Shown one piece after another: positions 9,848 to 24,224 of a stretch of 64,000 nucleotides of DNA. The translations under genes and the position numbers were made by a program. Every line of letters starts with the position of its first letter. Position 1 is the stretch's first letter. The DNA comes from Branchiostoma lanceolatum (lineage: Eukaryota; Chordata; Leptocardii; Amphioxiformes; Branchiostomatidae). The stretch is from positions 14,382,501-14,446,500 of the forward strand of contig NC_089735.1 of NCBI RefSeq assembly GCF_035083965.1, read 5' to 3'. The notes beneath the pieces are model-generated. The model was not told the DNA's origin and searched no databases. It worked only from the letters and a program-made list of their open reading frames with translations.

Positions 9848-10089
9848 CGCGACAACATCCAGGGTATCACCAAGCCGGCTATCCGTCGTCTTGCCCGTCG
9901 TGGCGGCGTGAAGCGCGATCTCCGGGTTGATCTACGAGGAGACCCGAGGCGTTCTGAAGGTGTTCCTGAGAATGTGATCCGCGACGCGGTGACCTACACC
10001 GAGCACACCAAGCGCAAGACGGTGACCGCCATGGACGTGGTCTACGCTCTGAAACGCAAGGCCGCACCCTGTACGGCTTCGGCGGCTAA
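9848..10089 (+). pseudogene. Histone H4, 5'-truncated and frameshifted
   Basis: It starts inside H4 at about residue 24 ([20 protein letters not shown]). The upstream part is replaced by the linker-like 17-mer. Relative to the other copies there is one extra base near 9919 and one missing base near 9967 and near 10059, plus a substitution turning the HAKRK codon for Ala into Thr. The 3' stem-loop (10128-10143) is intact. Truncation at a read end together with indel-type differences suggests an assembly product, not a decayed gene. Confidence 0.8.
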
Positions 10090-10387
10090 AAGGATCTGAC
10101 TCTCCTCATCGAAAGCAAGCAAACCCCGGCCCTTTTCAGGGCCACCCAAATCTGCCCAAAAGAGCTGTATCTTCTCACAACACATGTTCACACCTGACTC
10201 GAACAACGAGCATAATACAAAAGTCTAAGCCAAGCCGGTCATGCAAAACACACAACAATGAACTGTTATGGTCCCGTTTTCTTTGTAGTGATAGTCTTGT
10301 TGATTTCTGTAAAGATGCGTGCACGGTTGGATACTAAGACATGCGTGTGAAGCGTAGTTTATACGTTTTGTTTTCTTGGTATACTTT

Positions 10388-10388
10388 A
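10388..10388. other. Unit-distinguishing A/G site
   Basis: In the H4-H1 spacer this base is A here and at 26286 and 47334, but G at 15686, 20986, 31591, 36735, 42037, 52628, 57925 and 63234. It is one of the few substitutions separating otherwise near-identical units. Confidence 0.8.
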
Positions 10389-10795
10389 TGTATGTATGTG
10401 TGTGTGTGTGTGAAGAATATAATTGGCGTGTGGAGAGATCTTGGTGCAATTGAGAGTGTGTGTTGCTTATGATCTATATCTTGTCGATCTCTGCTCGTTC
10501 ACGCGTAGTGAAGTTGCTTGGCTCAAATATGATACATCTGCGTCCACTGAAAGCCTTGGTGTTCATCAATTCATATGCGGTCACTCGTTTCTCTGCGTGC
10601 AAACTCCATCAGCCGTCGGCGTGGAGTCCAGGGCGTGCTTACTGAAAAGTATGGCAAATATCTCAATATCTGAGGGCTAGTGACCAGCCGCTTCCATCAA
10701 ATTAGTGAGGTGGACAGGTCCTCTTGTAAGGAAACCGAGTCAGTATCATTTTTGATACCCGGGAATGGAGAAATTCAACCGTAAAGTTAGAAAAG

Positions 10796-10802
10796 AAACA
10801 CA
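10796..10802 (+). promoter_or_regulatory. H1 box (AC box) AAACACA
   Basis: AAACACA is the H1-specific promoter element of animal linker-histone genes and normally lies about 100 bases before the transcription start. It is 97 bases before the first ATG and 136 before the second, which favours the second as the real start. No TATA box is evident in the 90 bases between. It recurs at the same offset in the other units. Confidence 0.65.
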
Positions 10803-10892
10803 AATTTCGCCGCGACGGACAGTAAGACGCGGACAGGCTACGACGTTTCCGACCACGTCCGCACCGTCGCTACTTCACGTCAGCTTGACAAG

Positions 10893-11498
10893 ATGTCGGG
10901 TTCATTTCCATCGCAGACAAAGCAAGCTATCATGTCCGCTCCAGCATCGTCCCCCAAGAAGGCCAAGAAGCCCAGGGCGCCCAAGGCCCCTGCGGCTCAC
11001 CCGCCCACCACCGCCATGATTACGGCGGCCCTGGAAGCGCTCAAGGATCGTAAAGGTTCTTCCCTGTTGGCCATCAAGAAGTACATCGCCGGCAACTACA
11101 AGTTCGACGTAGAGAAGCAGGGACACTTCATCAAGCGCGCCCTGAAAGCATTGGTGGCCAAGGGCACCCTCATTCAGGTGAAAGGCACGGGGGCGTCGGG
11201 ATCCTTCAAAATCAACGTGGCAGCCAAGAAGGCCGCCGAGAAGAAGCCGGTCAAGAAAGTCGTCAAGAAGCCGGTCAAGAAACCCGCGGCCAAGAAGACC
11301 ACCAAGCCGAAAAAGCCCGCGGCCAAGAAGGCTGCCACCCCCAAGAAGGCGGCAAAGAAGCCGGCCGCCAAGAAGGCCAAGAAATCTCCGGCCAAGAAAC
11401 CAGCTGCCAAGAAACCGGCCAAAAAGACGCCGAAAAAGAAGCCGGCCGCAAAGAAGGCAGCGCCTGCCAAGAAGGCGACCAAGCCCAAGAAGAAGTGA
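10893..11498 (+). CDS. Histone H1, unit U1
   Basis: Linker histone: binds the nucleosome dyad and linker DNA and compacts chromatin. The short N-tail ([13 protein letters not shown]) leads into a winged-helix globular domain at about residues 36-108 ([20 protein letters not shown], then [20 protein letters not shown] and [19 protein letters not shown]). The tail, from about 110 to 201, is Lys/Ala/Pro with AAKKPAAKK-type repeats. Coordinates give the whole open frame (201 codons). A second ATG at 10932 gives a 188-residue MSAP form that I think is the true protein, because the H1 box sits too close to the first ATG and the extra [12 protein letters not shown] is unlike H1 tails. Stem-loop at 11530-11545. 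It is intronless and the next gene on the same strand is H3. Confidence 0.95.
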   Translation: MSGSFPSQTKQAIMSAPASSPKKAKKPRAPKAPAAHPPTTAMITAALEALKDRKGSSLLAIKKYIAGNYKFDVEKQGHFIKRALKALVAKGTLIQVKGTGASGSFKINVAAKKAAEKKPVKKVVKKPVKKPAAKKTTKPKKPAAKKAATPKKAAKKPAAKKAKKSPAKKPAAKKPAKKTPKKKPAAKKAAPAKKATKPKKK

Positions 11499-11529
11499 AG
11501 ATCCGACCGTCCAAGTTTCTGAAAACCCC

Positions 11530-11545
11530 GGCCCTTTTCAGGGCC
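11530..11545 (+). terminator. Histone 3' stem-loop of H1 (U1)
   Basis: GGCCCTTTTCAGGGCC, the SLBP-binding hairpin of non-polyadenylated histone mRNAs, 32 bases after the stop. The flanks CCCC and ACCCA are conserved in most copies. A purine-rich ACAAAAGAACT follows about 12 bases on, as expected for the U7 snRNA-binding downstream element. Confidence 0.95.
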
Positions 11546-11666
11546 ACCCACATCTTAACAAAAGAACTATGTCAATCAAATCAAAGTTATCACTTTTCCA
11601 CACGCCATATGCTCTCCAAAAAAAAAGAAAGAAAATGAATGTAATAAGATAGAAACATATCTATCA

Positions 11667-11693
11667 CCCCCCCCCCCCCCCACACACACACAC
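11667..11693. repeat. Poly-C / CA microsatellite after H1
   Basis: Fifteen C followed by a CA run. In other clean units the C run varies from 11 (U9, U10) to 16 (U6). It is one of four length-variable simple repeats per unit. Confidence 0.85.
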
Positions 11694-11999
11694 AACAGAC
11701 TATCAAAAGAATGGGTGGATGGACGCACAGGTAGACTGAATTTCGCCGAATATAAAGACGACGGAAGACGTCTAATTTCATGACGATTTTGTGTGTGTGT
11801 TGCGAGTCCACAACTTTATTGAGCAATGAAATTGACGAATGCCTGGTTGCCACTGTATGTCTAGGCACGAGCGTTTGCCCGAGTGTATGTGTAGCCCATT
11901 GACATTCCATACCGCATGCATCTTCAATTCATGCGCTACCCTACCCCCAAAAGTGCCGAGCTTGCTGCAAAAGTCGGATTCTGGAGACACAAAAACTGA

Positions 12000-12095
12000 C
12001 CAATCGCAAGCTCGGATTTCAGCCAGGGAACCAATCAGACGGCAGGGCGCCCGCCAATTGTAATCTGCGGGCATATGATTAGCGGGTGTTATAAA
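12000..12095 (+). promoter_or_regulatory. H3 promoter: three CCAAT boxes and TATA box
   Basis: CCAAT at 12000-12004, 12031-12035 and 12054-12058, then TATAAA at 12090-12095, 83 bases before the H3 ATG. This is the usual layout of S-phase histone promoters. It predicts a start near 12120 and a leader of about 55 bases. The same arrangement precedes H3 in each unit. Confidence 0.8.
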
Positions 12096-12153
12096 TTCAC
12101 TCTCCACCGCTCGCCGTACGCGTCCACTTTTATTGTCTTGCACTTGAGTGTAG

Positions 12154-12588
<435 letters not shown>

Positions 12589-12619
12589 GGAGGATCGCAA
12601 CAAGATCAACGACAACCCC

Positions 12620-12635
12620 GGCCCTTTTCAGGGCC
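12620..12635 (+). terminator. Histone 3' stem-loop of H3 (U1)
   Basis: GGCCCTTTTCAGGGCC 32 bases after the stop, followed by purine-rich AGAAAGATC. Confidence 0.95.
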
Positions 12636-12688
12636 ACCCACATATCCCAGAAAGATCTATATCGTTCACCTTTCTTTAAACAGACGTA

Positions 12689-12905
12689 CGTTCTTTCGTC
12701 TGACATACAATTACACACGACTCGCACATCACCCCCCCCCCAAATACCTGTAAACGCATATCAATTCAGCCGACAGTGTGATGACTTTATTAATTTAATG
12801 TTCTTTCGTTGTTGAGCCTGAATTACACACAACTCGCACCCCCATGTACTACATGTACACGCAAATCGATTCAGCCGACATTGTAATGACTTTATTGACA
12901 TTAAA
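12689..12905. repeat. Degenerate ~110 bp tandem duplication in the H3-H2A spacer
   Basis: Two units, about 12689-12797 and 12798-12905, share TTCTTTCGT, AATTACACAC(G/A)ACTCGCAC, ATTCAGCCGACA and ATGACTTTATT in the same order. The first contains a length-variable poly-C run (12731-12740). Each has TTTATT (12786-12791, 12891-12896), which is AATAAA on the minus strand downstream of H2A. Confidence 0.65.
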
Positions 12906-13108
12906 GAGTGTTACAACGTGCACACACATATAACATACATATATGTCAGCTAGCATTAAACGACACACTTGTAAGACGCGGGCCATCTGAGAATATCATA
13001 TTGTGGCCATGACGTTGATTGTCTGTCAGCTATCTTGGACGGGCTATGCCATATGTAAGGTTACTTTTACTACTAAATTGTCTTAGTCTCAACAGATGTA
13101 CTGTGTGG

Positions 13109-13120
13109 GTGGGGGGGGGG
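13109..13120. repeat. Poly-G run near the H2A 3' end
   Basis: About ten G after GTGTGGGT; length varies between units. With the poly-C run near 12731 it forms a complementary pair bracketing the convergent 3' ends of H3 and H2A. Confidence 0.7.
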
Positions 13121-13186
13121 TATCCATTCGTGTATCTGCATTGATTCAGTGTGAAGAGAATACAGTTCTTTCGTGAGGATGTGGGT

Positions 13187-13202
13187 GGCCCTGAAAAGGG
13201 CC
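13187..13202 (-). terminator. Histone 3' stem-loop of H2A (U1)
   Basis: Minus-strand GGCCCTTTTCAGGGCC, 24 bases after the H2A stop, followed on that strand by ACCCACATCCTCACGAAAGA (purine-rich downstream element). Confidence 0.95.
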
Positions 13203-13225
13203 GGGGTTTCGGTTTCGTCTGGAAA

Positions 13226-13624
<399 letters not shown>

Positions 13625-13678
13625 TCAAGCGGCAGAAAAAATGAAAGAATGAAGAGGCATTAATCCCTGTCCAAACGA

Positions 13679-13814
13679 TTTATACCCCGCCACTGGATTC
13701 ACGGCTTCCGACAGCGAACCAATAGAGAGAGCTCGATCTCGGGGAGAAGTTCTACCACGTCCGCGCCTTCTTGGACTAGACAATCCCAAAATTTGCATTG
13801 TTCTCCCATATAAA
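13679..13814. promoter_or_regulatory. Divergent H2A/H2B promoter region
   Basis: For H2A (minus): TATAAA, read as TTTATA at 13679-13684. For H2B (plus): octamer ATTTGCAT at 13791-13798 and TATAAA at 13809-13814. A CCAAT at 13719-13723 lies between and could serve either gene. The octamer bound by POU/Oct-1 is the H2B-specific element of animal histone promoters. A shared 283 bp region fits the need for equal H2A and H2B supply. The region recurs in all units. Confidence 0.85.
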
Positions 13815-13883
13815 GGCCAAGCCGAGACAAGTGCGATTATATTCTTTGCTATCTAAATAATCTAATACGCCAAGAACGTCGTC

Positions 13884-14246
13884 ATGCCGCCAAGTGGAAA
13901 AGCCGCCAAGAAAGCTGGCAAGGCCAGGCCTGCAGGAGACAAGAAGCGTGGAAGGAGGAGAAAGAGAAGGGAGACCTTCGGCGTCTACATCTACAAGGTG
14001 CTAAAGCAGGTGCACCCCGACACCGGCGTCTCCAGCAAGGCCATGGGCATCATGAACTCCTTCGTCAACGACATCTTCGAGAGAATCGCTGCCGAAGCTT
14101 CTCGACTGGCTCACTACAACAAGCGCTCCACCATCAGCAGCCGCGAGATCCAGACCGCCGTGCGACTCCTGCTGCCAGGCGAGCTAGCCAAACACGCCGT
14201 CAGCGAGGGCACCAAGGCCGTCACCAAGTACACCAGCTCCAAGTAA
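13884..14246 (+). CDS. Histone H2B, unit U1
   Basis: Core histone, partner of H2A. 120 codons: a short basic N-tail ([20 protein letters not shown], then KRGRRRKRR) followed by the histone fold from [19 protein letters not shown] through [20 protein letters not shown] to the C-terminal helix [16 protein letters not shown], which carries the conserved ubiquitination lysine. Stem-loop 14275-14290, with a slightly different sequence from the other four genes. An AATAAA at 14498-14503 might allow some polyadenylated transcripts. Confidence 0.98.
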   Translation: MPPSGKAAKKAGKARPAGDKKRGRRRKRRETFGVYIYKVLKQVHPDTGVSSKAMGIMNSFVNDIFERIAAEASRLAHYNKRSTISSREIQTAVRLLLPGELAKHAVSEGTKAVTKYTSSK

Positions 14247-14274
14247 ATCGTCCGCCTCCGCTCAACGTAACCCC

Positions 14275-14290
14275 GGCCTTTTTCAAGGCC
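14275..14290 (+). terminator. Histone 3' stem-loop of H2B (U1)
   Basis: GGCCTTTTTCAAGGCC: relative to the other genes the third stem pair from the loop is changed on both sides (C-G to T-A), a compensated variant that keeps the hairpin. Purine-rich CAAAAGAGCT follows. Confidence 0.93.
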
Positions 14291-14717
14291 ACCCACATCC
14301 TCACAAAAGAGCTATAGCAATCACATTCCAGTCCAAACAGTGACTACACACAACGCACGCACGCACACGCCACAAACCTGGGATCGCAGGCGACATAAAA
14401 CAGAATAGAACTTATGCCCTGGAACACACAACAACAACAAAAACAACGGAGTGATCATGAAAGAGAAAAAAACAACAAAGAAAGTGAATTTTGACGTAAT
14501 AAAAGTCTGCACACGTTCTTATTCCACCAAACAAAGCTGACGCAACAAGAAGCTTGCGTCCCTTGCCTTCTGGAACAACTGTCGTCTGTGACGTTCCTTA
14601 GAACATGTACAACAATGAATTGGCCGTCCATCGGCGTTCCCTTTTCCAGTCCAAACGCCCTAAACATACTAGTGAGCAATGTCTCACAAGCGTAGCCAAA
14701 CTTCTGGACGACAACGG

Positions 14718-14719
<2 letters not shown>

Positions 14720-14773
<54 letters not shown>
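14720..14773. repeat. (TG)27 microsatellite in the H2B-H4 spacer
   Basis: Uninterrupted (TG)27. Equivalent runs: 20020-20073 (27), 25320-25373 (27), 41071-41124 (27), 46372-46421 (25), 51666-51715 (25), 56961-57012 (26), 62254-62319 (33). In U4 and U5 the run is interrupted by a GG that may be a sequencing error. Confidence 0.9.
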
Positions 14774-14776
<3 letters not shown>

Positions 14777-14957
14777 TGCGTGCTTTGATATCATTACCAC
14801 TAGCTGACTGTGTTTCGGGCAAATTCATCCGTTTTCTTCGCCTTATTTTATTTTATTTTGTTCTGCTTTCGTGTTTTCCCGACAAGATGTTTGCCTAGCT
14901 TGTCGGTGTCAAATCCTCCGCGCATCATTGTCTTGCTTGGCTAGCGGCTTGCTTCCC

Positions 14958-15389
<432 letters not shown>

Positions 15390-15426
15390 AGGATCTGACT
15401 CTCCTCATCGAAAGCAAGCAAACCCC

Positions 15427-15442
15427 GGCCCTTTTCAGGGCC
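15427..15442 (+). terminator. Histone 3' stem-loop of H4 (U1)
   Basis: GGCCCTTTTCAGGGCC 38 bases after the stop; purine-rich CAAAAGAGCT follows. Confidence 0.95.
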
Positions 15443-16190
15443 ACCCAAATCTGCCCAAAAGAGCTGTATCTTCTCACAACACATGTACACACCTGACTCG
15501 AACAACGAGCATAATACAAAAGTCTAAGCCAAGCCGGTCATGCAAACACACAACAATGAACTGTTATGGTCCCGTTTTCTTTGTAGTGATAGTCTTGTTG
15601 ATTTCTGTAAAGATGCGTGCACGGTTGGATACTAAGACATGCGTGTGAAGCGTAGTTTATACGTTTTGTTTTCTTGGTATACTTTGTGTATGTATGTGTG
15701 TGTGTGTGTGAAGAATATAATTGGCGTGTGGAGAGATCTTGGTGCAATTGAGAGTGTGTGTTGCTTATGATCTATATCTTGTCGATCTCTGCTCGTTCAC
15801 GCGTAGTGAAGTTGCTTGGCTCAAATATGATACATCTGCGTCCACTGAAAGCCTTGGTGTTCATCAATTCATATGCGGTCACTCGTTTCTCTGCGTGCAA
15901 ACTCCATCAGCCGTCGGCGTGGAGTCCAGGGCGTGCTTACTGAAAAGTATGGCAAATATCTCAATATCTGAGGGCTAGTGACCAGCCGCTTCCATCAAAT
16001 TAGTGAGGTGGACAGGTCCTCTTGTAAGGAAACCGAGTCAGTATCATTTTTGATACCCGGGAATGGAGAAATTCAACCGTAAAGTTAGAAAAGAAACACA
16101 AATTTCGCCGCGACGGACAGTAAGACGCGGACAGGCTACGACGTTTCCGACCACGTCCGCACCGTCGCTACTTCACGTCAGCTTGACAAG

Positions 16191-16796
16191 ATGTCGGGTT
16201 CATTTCCATCGCAGACAAAGCAAGCTATCATGTCCGCTCCAGCATCGTCCCCCAAGAAGGCCAAGAAGCCCAGGGCGCCCAAGGCCCCTGCGGCTCACCC
16301 GCCCACCACCGCCATGATTACGGCGGCCCTGGAAGCGCTCAAGGATCGTAAAGGTTCTTCCCTGTTGGCCATCAAGAAGTACATCGCCGGCAACTACAAG
16401 TTCGACGTAGAGAAGCAGGGACACTTCATCAAGCGCGCCCTGAAAGCATTGGTGGCCAAGGGCACCCTCATTCAGGTGAAAGGCACGGGGGCGTCGGGAT
16501 CCTTCAAAATCAACGTGGCAGCCAAGAAGGCCGCCGAGAAGAAGCCGGTCAAGAAAGTCGTCAAGAAGCCGGTCAAGAAACCCGCGGCCAAGAAGACCAC
16601 CAAGCCGAAAAAGCCCGCGGCCAAGAAGGCTGCCACCCCCAAGAAGGCGGCAAAGAAGCCGGCCGCCAAGAAGGCCAAGAAATCTCCGGCCAAGAAACCA
16701 GCTGCCAAGAAACCGGCCAAAAAGACGCCGAAAAAGAAGCCGGCCGCAAAGAAGGCAGCGCCTGCCAAGAAGGCGACCAAGCCCAAGAAGAAGTGA
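16191..16796 (+). CDS. Histone H1, unit U2
   Basis: Same 201-codon frame as U1; preferred start 16230. Stem-loop 16828-16843. The poly-C run downstream has 15 C. Confidence 0.95.
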   Translation: MSGSFPSQTKQAIMSAPASSPKKAKKPRAPKAPAAHPPTTAMITAALEALKDRKGSSLLAIKKYIAGNYKFDVEKQGHFIKRALKALVAKGTLIQVKGTGASGSFKINVAAKKAAEKKPVKKVVKKPVKKPAAKKTTKPKKPAAKKAATPKKAAKKPAAKKAKKSPAKKPAAKKPAKKTPKKKPAAKKAAPAKKATKPKKK

Positions 16797-17453
16797 AGAT
16801 CCGACCGTCCAAGTTTCTGAAAACCCCGGCCCTTTTCAGGGCCACCCACATCTTAACAAAAGAACTATGTCAATCAAATCAAAGTTATCACTTTTCCACA
16901 CGCCATATGCTCTCCAAAAAAAAAGAAAGAAAATGAATGTAATAAGATAGAAACATATCTATCACCCCCCCCCCCCCCCACACACACACACACAACAGAC
17001 TATCAAAAGAATGGGTGGATGGACGCACAGGTAGACTGAATTTCGCCGAATATAAAGACGACGGAAGACGTCTAATTTCATGACGATTTTGTGTGTGTGT
17101 TGCGAGTCCACAACTTTATTGAGCAATGAAATTGACGAATGCCTGGTTGCCACTGTATGTCTAGGCACGAGCGTTTGCCCGAGTGTATGTGTAGCCCATT
17201 GACATTCCATACCGCATGCATCTTCAATTCATGCGCTACCCTACCCCCAAAAGTGCCGAGCTTGCTGCAAAAGTCGGATTCTGGAGACACAAAAACTGAC
17301 CAATCGCAAGCTCGGATTTCAGCCAGGGAACCAATCAGACGGCAGGGCGCCCGCCAATTGTAATCTGCGGGCATATGATTAGCGGGTGTTATAAATTCAC
17401 TCTCCACCGCTCGCCGTACGCGTCCACTTTTATTGTCTTGCACTTGAGTGTAG

Positions 17454-17888
<435 letters not shown>

Positions 17889-18525
17889 GGAGGATCGCAA
17901 CAAGATCAACGACAACCCCGGCCCTTTTCAGGGCCACCCACATATCCCAGAAAGATCTATATCGTTCACCTTTCTTTAAACAGACGTACGTTCTTTCGTC
18001 TGACATACAATTACACACGACTCGCACATCACCCCCCCCCCAAATACCTGTAAACGCATATCAATTCAGCCGACAGTGTGATGACTTTATTAATTTAATG
18101 TTCTTTCGTTGTTGAGCCTGAATTACACACAACTCGCACCCCCATGTACTACATGTACACGCAAATCGATTCAGCCGACATTGTAATGACTTTATTGACA
18201 TTAAAGAGTGTTACAACGTGCACACACATATAACATACATATATGTCAGCTAGCATTAAACGACACACTTGTAAGACGCGGGCCATCTGAGAATATCATA
18301 TTGTGGCCATGACGTTGATTGTCTGTCAGCTATCTTGGACGGGCTATGCCATATGTAAGGTTACTTTTACTACTAAATTGTCTTAGTCTCAACAGATGTA
18401 CTGTGTGGGTGGGGGGGGGGTATCCATTCGTGTATCTGCATTGATTCAGTGTGAAGAGAATACAGTTCTTTCGTGAGGATGTGGGTGGCCCTGAAAAGGG
18501 CCGGGGTTTCGGTTTCGTCTGGAAA

Positions 18526-18924
<399 letters not shown>

Positions 18925-19183
18925 TCAAGCGGCAGAAAAAATGAAAGAATGAAGAGGCATTAATCCCTGTCCAAACGATTTATACCCCGCCACTGGATTC
19001 ACGGCTTCCGACAGCGAACCAATAGAGAGAGCTCGATCTCGGGGAGAAGTTCTACCACGTCCGCGCCTTCTTGGACTAGACAATCCCAAAATTTGCATTG
19101 TTCTCCCATATAAAGGCCAAGCCGAGACAAGTGCGATTATATTCTTTGCTATCTAAATAATCTAATACGCCAAGAACGTCGTC

Positions 19184-19546
19184 ATGCCGCCAAGTGGAAA
19201 AGCCGCCAAGAAAGCTGGCAAGGCCAGGCCTGCAGGAGACAAGAAGCGTGGAAGGAGGAGAAAGAGAAGGGAGACCTTCGGCGTCTACATCTACAAGGTG
19301 CTAAAGCAGGTGCACCCCGACACCGGCGTCTCCAGCAAGGCCATGGGCATCATGAACTCCTTCGTCAACGACATCTTCGAGAGAATCGCTGCCGAAGCTT
19401 CTCGACTGGCTCACTACAACAAGCGCTCCACCATCAGCAGCCGCGAGATCCAGACCGCCGTGCGACTCCTGCTGCCAGGCGAGCTAGCCAAACACGCCGT
19501 CAGCGAGGGCACCAAGGCCGTCACCAAGTACACCAGCTCCAAGTAA
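19184..19546 (+). CDS. Histone H2B, unit U2
   Basis: Protein identical to U1. Stem-loop 19575-19590, of the H2B-type variant. Confidence 0.98.
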   Translation: MPPSGKAAKKAGKARPAGDKKRGRRRKRRETFGVYIYKVLKQVHPDTGVSSKAMGIMNSFVNDIFERIAAEASRLAHYNKRSTISSREIQTAVRLLLPGELAKHAVSEGTKAVTKYTSSK

Positions 19547-20017
19547 ATCGTCCGCCTCCGCTCAACGTAACCCCGGCCTTTTTCAAGGCCACCCACATCC
19601 TCACAAAAGAGCTATAGCAATCACATTCCAGTCCAAACAGTGACTACACACAACGCACGCACGCACACGCCACAAACCTGGGATCGCAGGCGACATAAAA
19701 CAGAATAGAACTTATGCCCTGGAACACACAACAACAACAAAAACAACGGAGTGATCATGAAAGAGAAAAAAACAACAAAGAAAGTGAATTTTGACGTAAT
19801 AAAAGTCTGCACACGTTCTTATTCCACCAAACAAAGCTGACGCAACAAGAAGCTTGCGTCCCTTGCCTTCTGGAACAACTGTCGTCTGTGACGTTCCTTA
19901 GAACATGTACAACAATGAATTGGCCGTCCATCGGCGTTCCCTTTTCCAGTCCAAACGCCCTAAACATACTAGTGAGCAATGTCTCACAAGCGTAGCCAAA
20001 CTTCTGGACGACAACGG

Positions 20018-20076
<59 letters not shown>

Positions 20077-20314
20077 TGCGTGCTTTGATATCATTACCAC
20101 TAGCTGACTGTGTTTCGGGCAAATTCATCCGTTTTCTTCGCCTTATTTTATTTTATTTTGTTCTGCTTTCGTGTTTTCCCGACAAGATGTTTGCCTAGCT
20201 TGTCGGTGTCAAATCCTCCGCGCATCATTGTCTTGCTTGGCTAGCGGCTTGCTTCCCATTGGCTAGTGGTGGCGACGGCCAGGACTACGCGCAGGTCCGC
20301 AGGGCGATTATTAA

Positions 20315-20689
<375 letters not shown>

Positions 20690-21490
20690 AGGATCTGACT
20701 CTCCTCATCGAAAGCAAGCAAACCCCGGCCCTTTTCAGGGCCACCCAAATCTGCCCAAAAGAGCTGTATCTTCTCACAACACATGTACACACCTGACTCG
20801 AACAACGAGCATAATACAAAAGTCTAAGCCAAGCCGGTCATGCAAACACACAACAATGAACTGTTATGGTCCCGTTTTCTTTGTAGTGATAGTCTTGTTG
20901 ATTTCTGTAAAGATGCGTGCACGGTTGGATACTAAGACATGCGTGTGAAGCGTAGTTTATACGTTTTGTTTTCTTGGTATACTTTGTGTATGTATGTGTG
21001 TGTGTGTGTGAAGAATATAATTGGCGTGTGGAGAGATCTTGGTGCAATTGAGAGTGTGTGTTGCTTATGATCTATATCTTGTCGATCTCTGCTCGTTCAC
21101 GCGTAGTGAAGTTGCTTGGCTCAAATATGATACATCTGCGTCCACTGAAAGCCTTGGTGTTCATCAATTCATATGCGGTCACTCGTTTCTCTGCGTGCAA
21201 ACTCCATCAGCCGTCGGCGTGGAGTCCAGGGCGTGCTTACTGAAAAGTATGGCAAATATCTCAATATCTGAGGGCTAGTGACCAGCCGCTTCCATCAAAT
21301 TAGTGAGGTGGACAGGTCCTCTTGTAAGGAAACCGAGTCAGTATCATTTTTGATACCCGGGAATGGAGAAATTCAACCGTAAAGTTAGAAAAGAAACACA
21401 AATTTCGCCGCGACGGACAGTAAGACGCGGACAGGCTACGACGTTTCCGACCACGTCCGCACCGTCGCTACTTCACGTCAGCTTGACAAG

Positions 21491-22096
21491 ATGTCGGGTT
21501 CATTTCCATCGCAGACAAAGCAAGCTATCATGTCCGCTCCAGCATCGTCCCCCAAGAAGGCCAAGAAGCCCAGGGCGCCCAAGGCCCCTGCGGCTCACCC
21601 GCCCACCACCGCCATGATTACGGCGGCCCTGGAAGCGCTCAAGGATCGTAAAGGTTCTTCCCTGTTGGCCATCAAGAAGTACATCGCCGGCAACTACAAG
21701 TTCGACGTAGAGAAGCAGGGACACTTCATCAAGCGCGCCCTGAAAGCATTGGTGGCCAAGGGCACCCTCATTCAGGTGAAAGGCACGGGGGCGTCGGGAT
21801 CCTTCAAAATCAACGTGGCAGCCAAGAAGGCCGCCGAGAAGAAGCCGGTCAAGAAAGTCGTCAAGAAGCCGGTCAAGAAACCCGCGGCCAAGAAGACCAC
21901 CAAGCCGAAAAAGCCCGCGGCCAAGAAGGCTGCCACCCCCAAGAAGGCGGCAAAGAAGCCGGCCGCCAAGAAGGCCAAGAAATCTCCGGCCAAGAAACCA
22001 GCTGCCAAGAAACCGGCCAAAAAGACGCCGAAAAAGAAGCCGGCCGCAAAGAAGGCAGCGCCTGCCAAGAAGGCGACCAAGCCCAAGAAGAAGTGA
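21491..22096 (+). CDS. Histone H1, unit U3
   Basis: Identical frame; preferred start 21530. Stem-loop 22128-22143. Downstream run of 14 C. Confidence 0.95.
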   Translation: MSGSFPSQTKQAIMSAPASSPKKAKKPRAPKAPAAHPPTTAMITAALEALKDRKGSSLLAIKKYIAGNYKFDVEKQGHFIKRALKALVAKGTLIQVKGTGASGSFKINVAAKKAAEKKPVKKVVKKPVKKPAAKKTTKPKKPAAKKAATPKKAAKKPAAKKAKKSPAKKPAAKKPAKKTPKKKPAAKKAAPAKKATKPKKK

Positions 22097-22752
22097 AGAT
22101 CCGACCGTCCAAGTTTCTGAAAACCCCGGCCCTTTTCAGGGCCACCCACATCTTAACAAAAGAACTATGTCAATCAAATCAAAGTTATCACTTTTCCACA
22201 CGCCATATGCTCTCCAAAAAAAAAGAAAGAAAATGAATGTAATAAGATAGAAACATATCTATCACCCCCCCCCCCCCCACACACACACACACAACAGACT
22301 ATCAAAAGAATGGGTGGATGGACGCACAGGTAGACTGAATTTCGCCGAATATAAAGACGACGGAAGACGTCTAATTTCATGACGATTTTGTGTGTGTGTT
22401 GCGAGTCCACAACTTTATTGAGCAATGAAATTGACGAATGCCTGGTTGCCACTGTATGTCTAGGCACGAGCGTTTGCCCGAGTGTATGTGTAGCCCATTG
22501 ACATTCCATACCGCATGCATCTTCAATTCATGCGCTACCCTACCCCCAAAAGTGCCGAGCTTGCTGCAAAAGTCGGATTCTGGAGACACAAAAACTGACC
22601 AATCGCAAGCTCGGATTTCAGCCAGGGAACCAATCAGACGGCAGGGCGCCCGCCAATTGTAATCTGCGGGCATATGATTAGCGGGTGTTATAAATTCACT
22701 CTCCACCGCTCGCCGTACGCGTCCACTTTTATTGTCTTGCACTTGAGTGTAG

Positions 22753-23187
<435 letters not shown>

Positions 23188-23825
23188 GGAGGATCGCAAC
23201 AAGATCAACGACAACCCCGGCCCTTTTCAGGGCCACCCACATATCCCAGAAAGATCTATATCGTTCACCTTTCTTTAAACAGACGTACGTTCTTTCGTCT
23301 GACATACAATTACACACGACTCGCACATCACCCCCCCCCCCAAATACCTGTAAACGCATATCAATTCAGCCGACAGTGTGATGACTTTATTAATTTAATG
23401 TTCTTTCGTTGTTGAGCCTGAATTACACACAACTCGCACCCCCATGTACTACATGTACACGCAAATCGATTCAGCCGACATTGTAATGACTTTATTGACA
23501 TTAAAGAGTGTTACAACGTGCACACACATATAACATACATATATGTCAGCTAGCATTAAACGACACACTTGTAAGACGCGGGCCATCTGAGAATATCATA
23601 TTGTGGCCATGACGTTGATTGTCTGTCAGCTATCTTGGACGGGCTATGCCATATGTAAGGTTACTTTTACTACTAAATTGTCTTAGTCTCAACAGATGTA
23701 CTGTGTGGGTGGGGGGGGGGTATCCATTCGTGTATCTGCATTGATTCAGTGTGAAGAGAATACAGTTCTTTCGTGAGGATGTGGGTGGCCCTGAAAAGGG
23801 CCGGGGTTTCGGTTTCGTCTGGAAA

Positions 23826-24224
<399 letters not shown>

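Larger units (their letters stand above)
10090..10892. other. H4-H1 spacer (type for the array)
   Basis: About 800 bp: the H4 stem-loop and downstream element, a short TG run (near 10398), then noncoding DNA leading to the H1 promoter. An 85-codon frame without ATG (10423-10680) recurs in every copy but shows no sign of selection (see rejected items). Confidence 0.7.

Noticed and set aside
10423-10680. 85-codon open frame in every H4-H1 spacer
   Set aside because: It has no ATG start and persists only because the whole unit is homogenised. In the diverged last copy (63261-63518) I count five amino-acid changes against one silent change, the opposite of purifying selection.
14605-14898. Open frame full of Cys-Val repeats
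   Set aside because: Translation of the (TG)n microsatellite; its length changes from unit to unit.
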